A stretch of 51,398 bases of DNA from an uncultured Acidimicrobiales bacterium (GTDB lineage: Bacteria; Actinomycetota; Acidimicrobiia; Acidimicrobiales; CADCTF01): NCBI GenBank assembly GCA_902805655.1, contig CADCTF010000109.1:1-51398 (forward strand), given 5' to 3'. Within the stretch, counting starts at the first letter, position 1. Each line of letters starts with the position of its first letter. A model generated the notes under the pieces. It was not told the DNA's origin, ran no database searches, and was given only the letters and a program-made list of their open reading frames with translations. The position numbers and the translations under genes are program-made. Shown piece after piece: positions 49,931 to 51,398 of this stretch.

Positions 49931-51398
49931 ATGCAAGCCGCTTCGCGCCGGCTCGGCGAGTTCCTCGTCGAACGTAAGGTGCTTTCCAGGGACGCCCTCG
50001 AGGAGATGCTCGACCGCGAGGCGACCCAGAAGATCCCGTTGTCCAAGCTCCTCATCTCCGAGGGCCTGGTGGGCGAGAAGGATCTCGTCGCCGCCGTCGC
50101 CCATCAGGTCGGCGTCCGCTTCGTCGATCTGGCCCAGACGCTGGTGCACCCGACCGTCGATCGCCTGATCCCGGCCGATGTGGCACGCAAGTTCCTGGCC
50201 GTCGCGGTCGAGCTCGACGGCGCCGACCTGGTCGTGGCCATGGTCGACCCCTCCAGCAAGGAGGCCCTGGCCGCCATCGAGGCCGCCACCGGGTGGCCGA
50301 TCAAGCCGGCGATCGCCGTCCGCACCGAGGTGAAGCGCCTCCTCGGGAACATGTACGGCGAGGTGGCGCCCGCGCCCGCGGCGGATGATGGGCTCGGGCG
50401 CATGGGTGCCGGCGAGATCGACATCCCTTCCAGCGGCGCGCCGAGCGCCCCTGCGCACACCAGCTACGGCGACGAGAACCACGTCGAGGAGCTCCACGTC
50501 AACGACCTGTTGCAGCGGGTGATCGACCTCGGCGGTTCCGACCTCCACCTCACAGTCGGCATCCACCCCAGCGTGCGCGTGCACGGCGACATCAAGCCCC
50601 TGACCGAGTTCGACAAGCTCAACGGGTCCGAGATCCGGCGGATGATCTACGAGATCCTCACCCAGAAGCAGCGAGAGAAGTTCGAGGGCGAGCTCGAGCT
50701 CGACACCTCGCACTCCATCCCGGGCATCGGTCGCTTCCGCGTCAACGTCTTCCTGCAGCGCGATTCGGTCGGCGCAGTCATGCGCATCATCCCGTTCGAG
50801 ATCGTGCCGCTCGAAAAGCTCGGGTTGCCCGAGTCGGTGAAGCAGTTCGCCGAGCTGCCCCGTGGTCTCATCCTCGTCACCGGTCCCACCGGTTCGGGCA
50901 AGTCCACGACCCTGGCGTCCCTCGTCGACATCATCAATGTCACCAAGCAGTGCCACATCATGACGGTGGAGGACCCGATCGAGTTCATCCACACCCACAA
51001 GGCGGCCGTTGTGAACCAGCGGGAGGTCGGGGAGGACACCAACTCCTTCGCCAACGCTCTCAAGCACGTCCTACGCCAGGACCCGGACGTGATCCTGGTC
51101 GGCGAGATGCGCGACCTGGAGACGATCTCCACGGCGATCACCGCGGCCGAGACCGGCCACCTGGTCTTCGCCACCCTGCACACCCAGGACGCGCCTCAGT
51201 CGGTCGACCGCATCATCGACGTGTTCCCCTCCTTCCAGCAGCAGCAGGTGCGGGTGCAGCTCGCGTCGGCCCTCATGGGCATCGTCACCCAGCAGCTCGT
51301 GCCGACCAAGACCGGCCGGGGCCGAGCCGTTGCCGCCGAGGTGCTGGTAGTGACGCCAGCCATCCGCAACCTGATCCGGGAGGGCAAGACGCACCAGA
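49931..51398 (+). CDS. pilT: PilT-type retraction ATPase with an extra N-terminal MshEN-like domain (3' end outside window)
   Basis: This ATPase disassembles pili for retraction. The frame is open to the window end, giving 489 residues. Residues 1-~140 form an MshEN/T2SSE_N-like domain (RLGEFLVERKVLSRDALEEM; SKLLISEGLVGEKDLVAAV), which PilT normally lacks. From ~183 the PilT core follows: HVNDLLQRVIDLGGSDLHL, Walker A GPTGSGKSTT (near 320), DPDVILVGEMRDLETI, and AIRNLIREGKTHQ, the PilT signature, at the edge. ATG 49931 is used; an in-frame ATG at 49889 is an alternative. PilT identity is firm from AIRNLIRE; the added domain is directly visible. Confidence 0.92.
   Translation, partial: MQAASRRLGEFLVERKVLSRDALEEMLDREATQKIPLSKLLISEGLVGEKDLVAAVAHQVGVRFVDLAQTLVHPTVDRLIPADVARKFLAVAVELDGADLVVAMVDPSSKEALAAIEAATGWPIKPAIAVRTEVKRLLGNMYGEVAPAPAADDGLGRMGAGEIDIPSSGAPSAPAHTSYGDENHVEELHVNDLLQRVIDLGGSDLHLTVGIHPSVRVHGDIKPLTEFDKLNGSEIRRMIYEILTQKQREKFEGELELDTSHSIPGIGRFRVNVFLQRDSVGAVMRIIPFEIVPLEKLGLPESVKQFAELPRGLILVTGPTGSGKSTTLASLVDIINVTKQCHIMTVEDPIEFIHTHKAAVVNQREVGEDTNSFANALKHVLRQDPDVILVGEMRDLETISTAITAAETGHLVFATLHTQDAPQSVDRIIDVFPSFQQQQVRVQLASALMGIVTQQLVPTKTGRGRAVAAEVLVVTPAIRNLIREGKTHQ

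Noticed and set aside
48121-50055. 644-codon open frame antisense to pilB
   Set aside because: Overlaps the whole pilB gene, which has all family motifs; the antisense product has none.

Overview
The window is uniformly GC-rich, gene-dense DNA from an actinobacterium. A MshC-type cysteine ligase (mycothiol), an F420H2:NADP+ oxidoreductase, a phosphatidylinositol mannoside (PIM) gene set, many GTG starts, and secreted 'GYWLxxxDGGVFxFGDA' repeats together suggest class Acidimicrobiia or a close relative. That placement is inference; there is no rRNA gene here. From memory, the order thrS-HIT-pgsA-patA-pimA ... pdxS-pdxT-yebC-ruvCAB ... yajC-apt-rel-hisS-aspS-rarA-alaS-ruvX-mltG-aroE follows Mycobacterium tuberculosis Rv2614c to Rv2552c, so bases 16-47 kb are mostly conserved core genome.

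Layout. 1-1.65 kb: the 3' part of an aldehyde dehydrogenase gene, a small Rieske protein and a small conserved hypothetical. 1.68-3.95 kb: an orphan molybdenum hydroxylase large subunit. 3.96-9.58 kb (minus strand): an overlapping gene string for an ECF-type vitamin transporter (T, fused A-A, S) followed by a class A penicillin-binding protein. 9.6-9.8 kb: a cobalamin riboswitch on the plus strand. 9.8-12.6 kb: two secreted proteins under that riboswitch, one an alpha/alpha-barrel with C-terminal GYW repeats, the other a DUF4430 domain with a membrane anchor. Together they resemble the two halves of eukaryotic intrinsic factor/transcobalamin. This probable B12 capture-and-import locus is the most interesting feature of the window.

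12.6-16.2 kb: an M23 endopeptidase, a conserved hypothetical, npdG and mshC. 16.3-24.4 kb: thrS, a HIT protein, a small membrane protein, an EF-G-like GTPase on the opposite strand, then pgsA-patA-pimA for PIM synthesis. 24.4-26.8 kb: LemA, an M48 protease and a DUF3048 lipoprotein. 26.8-29.5 kb: PLP synthase (pdxS, pdxT), yebC and a peroxiredoxin. 29.6-34.2 kb: ruvCAB, queA, tgt and yajC, with no secD/secF following. 34.2-46.96 kb: apt, rel, hisS, aspS, rarA, two small envelope-type proteins, alaS, ruvX, mltG and aroE. 47.0 kb to the end: a DUF4388 protein, a PilB-type ATPase and a PilT-type ATPase cut by the window edge, which begin a type IV pilus cluster.

Genes are tightly packed, with many ATGA/GTGA or one-base overlaps, and no gene-free stretch exceeds 300 bases. 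Many transcription units start with a TAnnnT hexamer only 6-12 bases before the start codon and no Shine-Dalgarno sequence, a sign of leaderless mRNAs. No tRNA, rRNA, CRISPR array, insertion sequence or prophage was seen.
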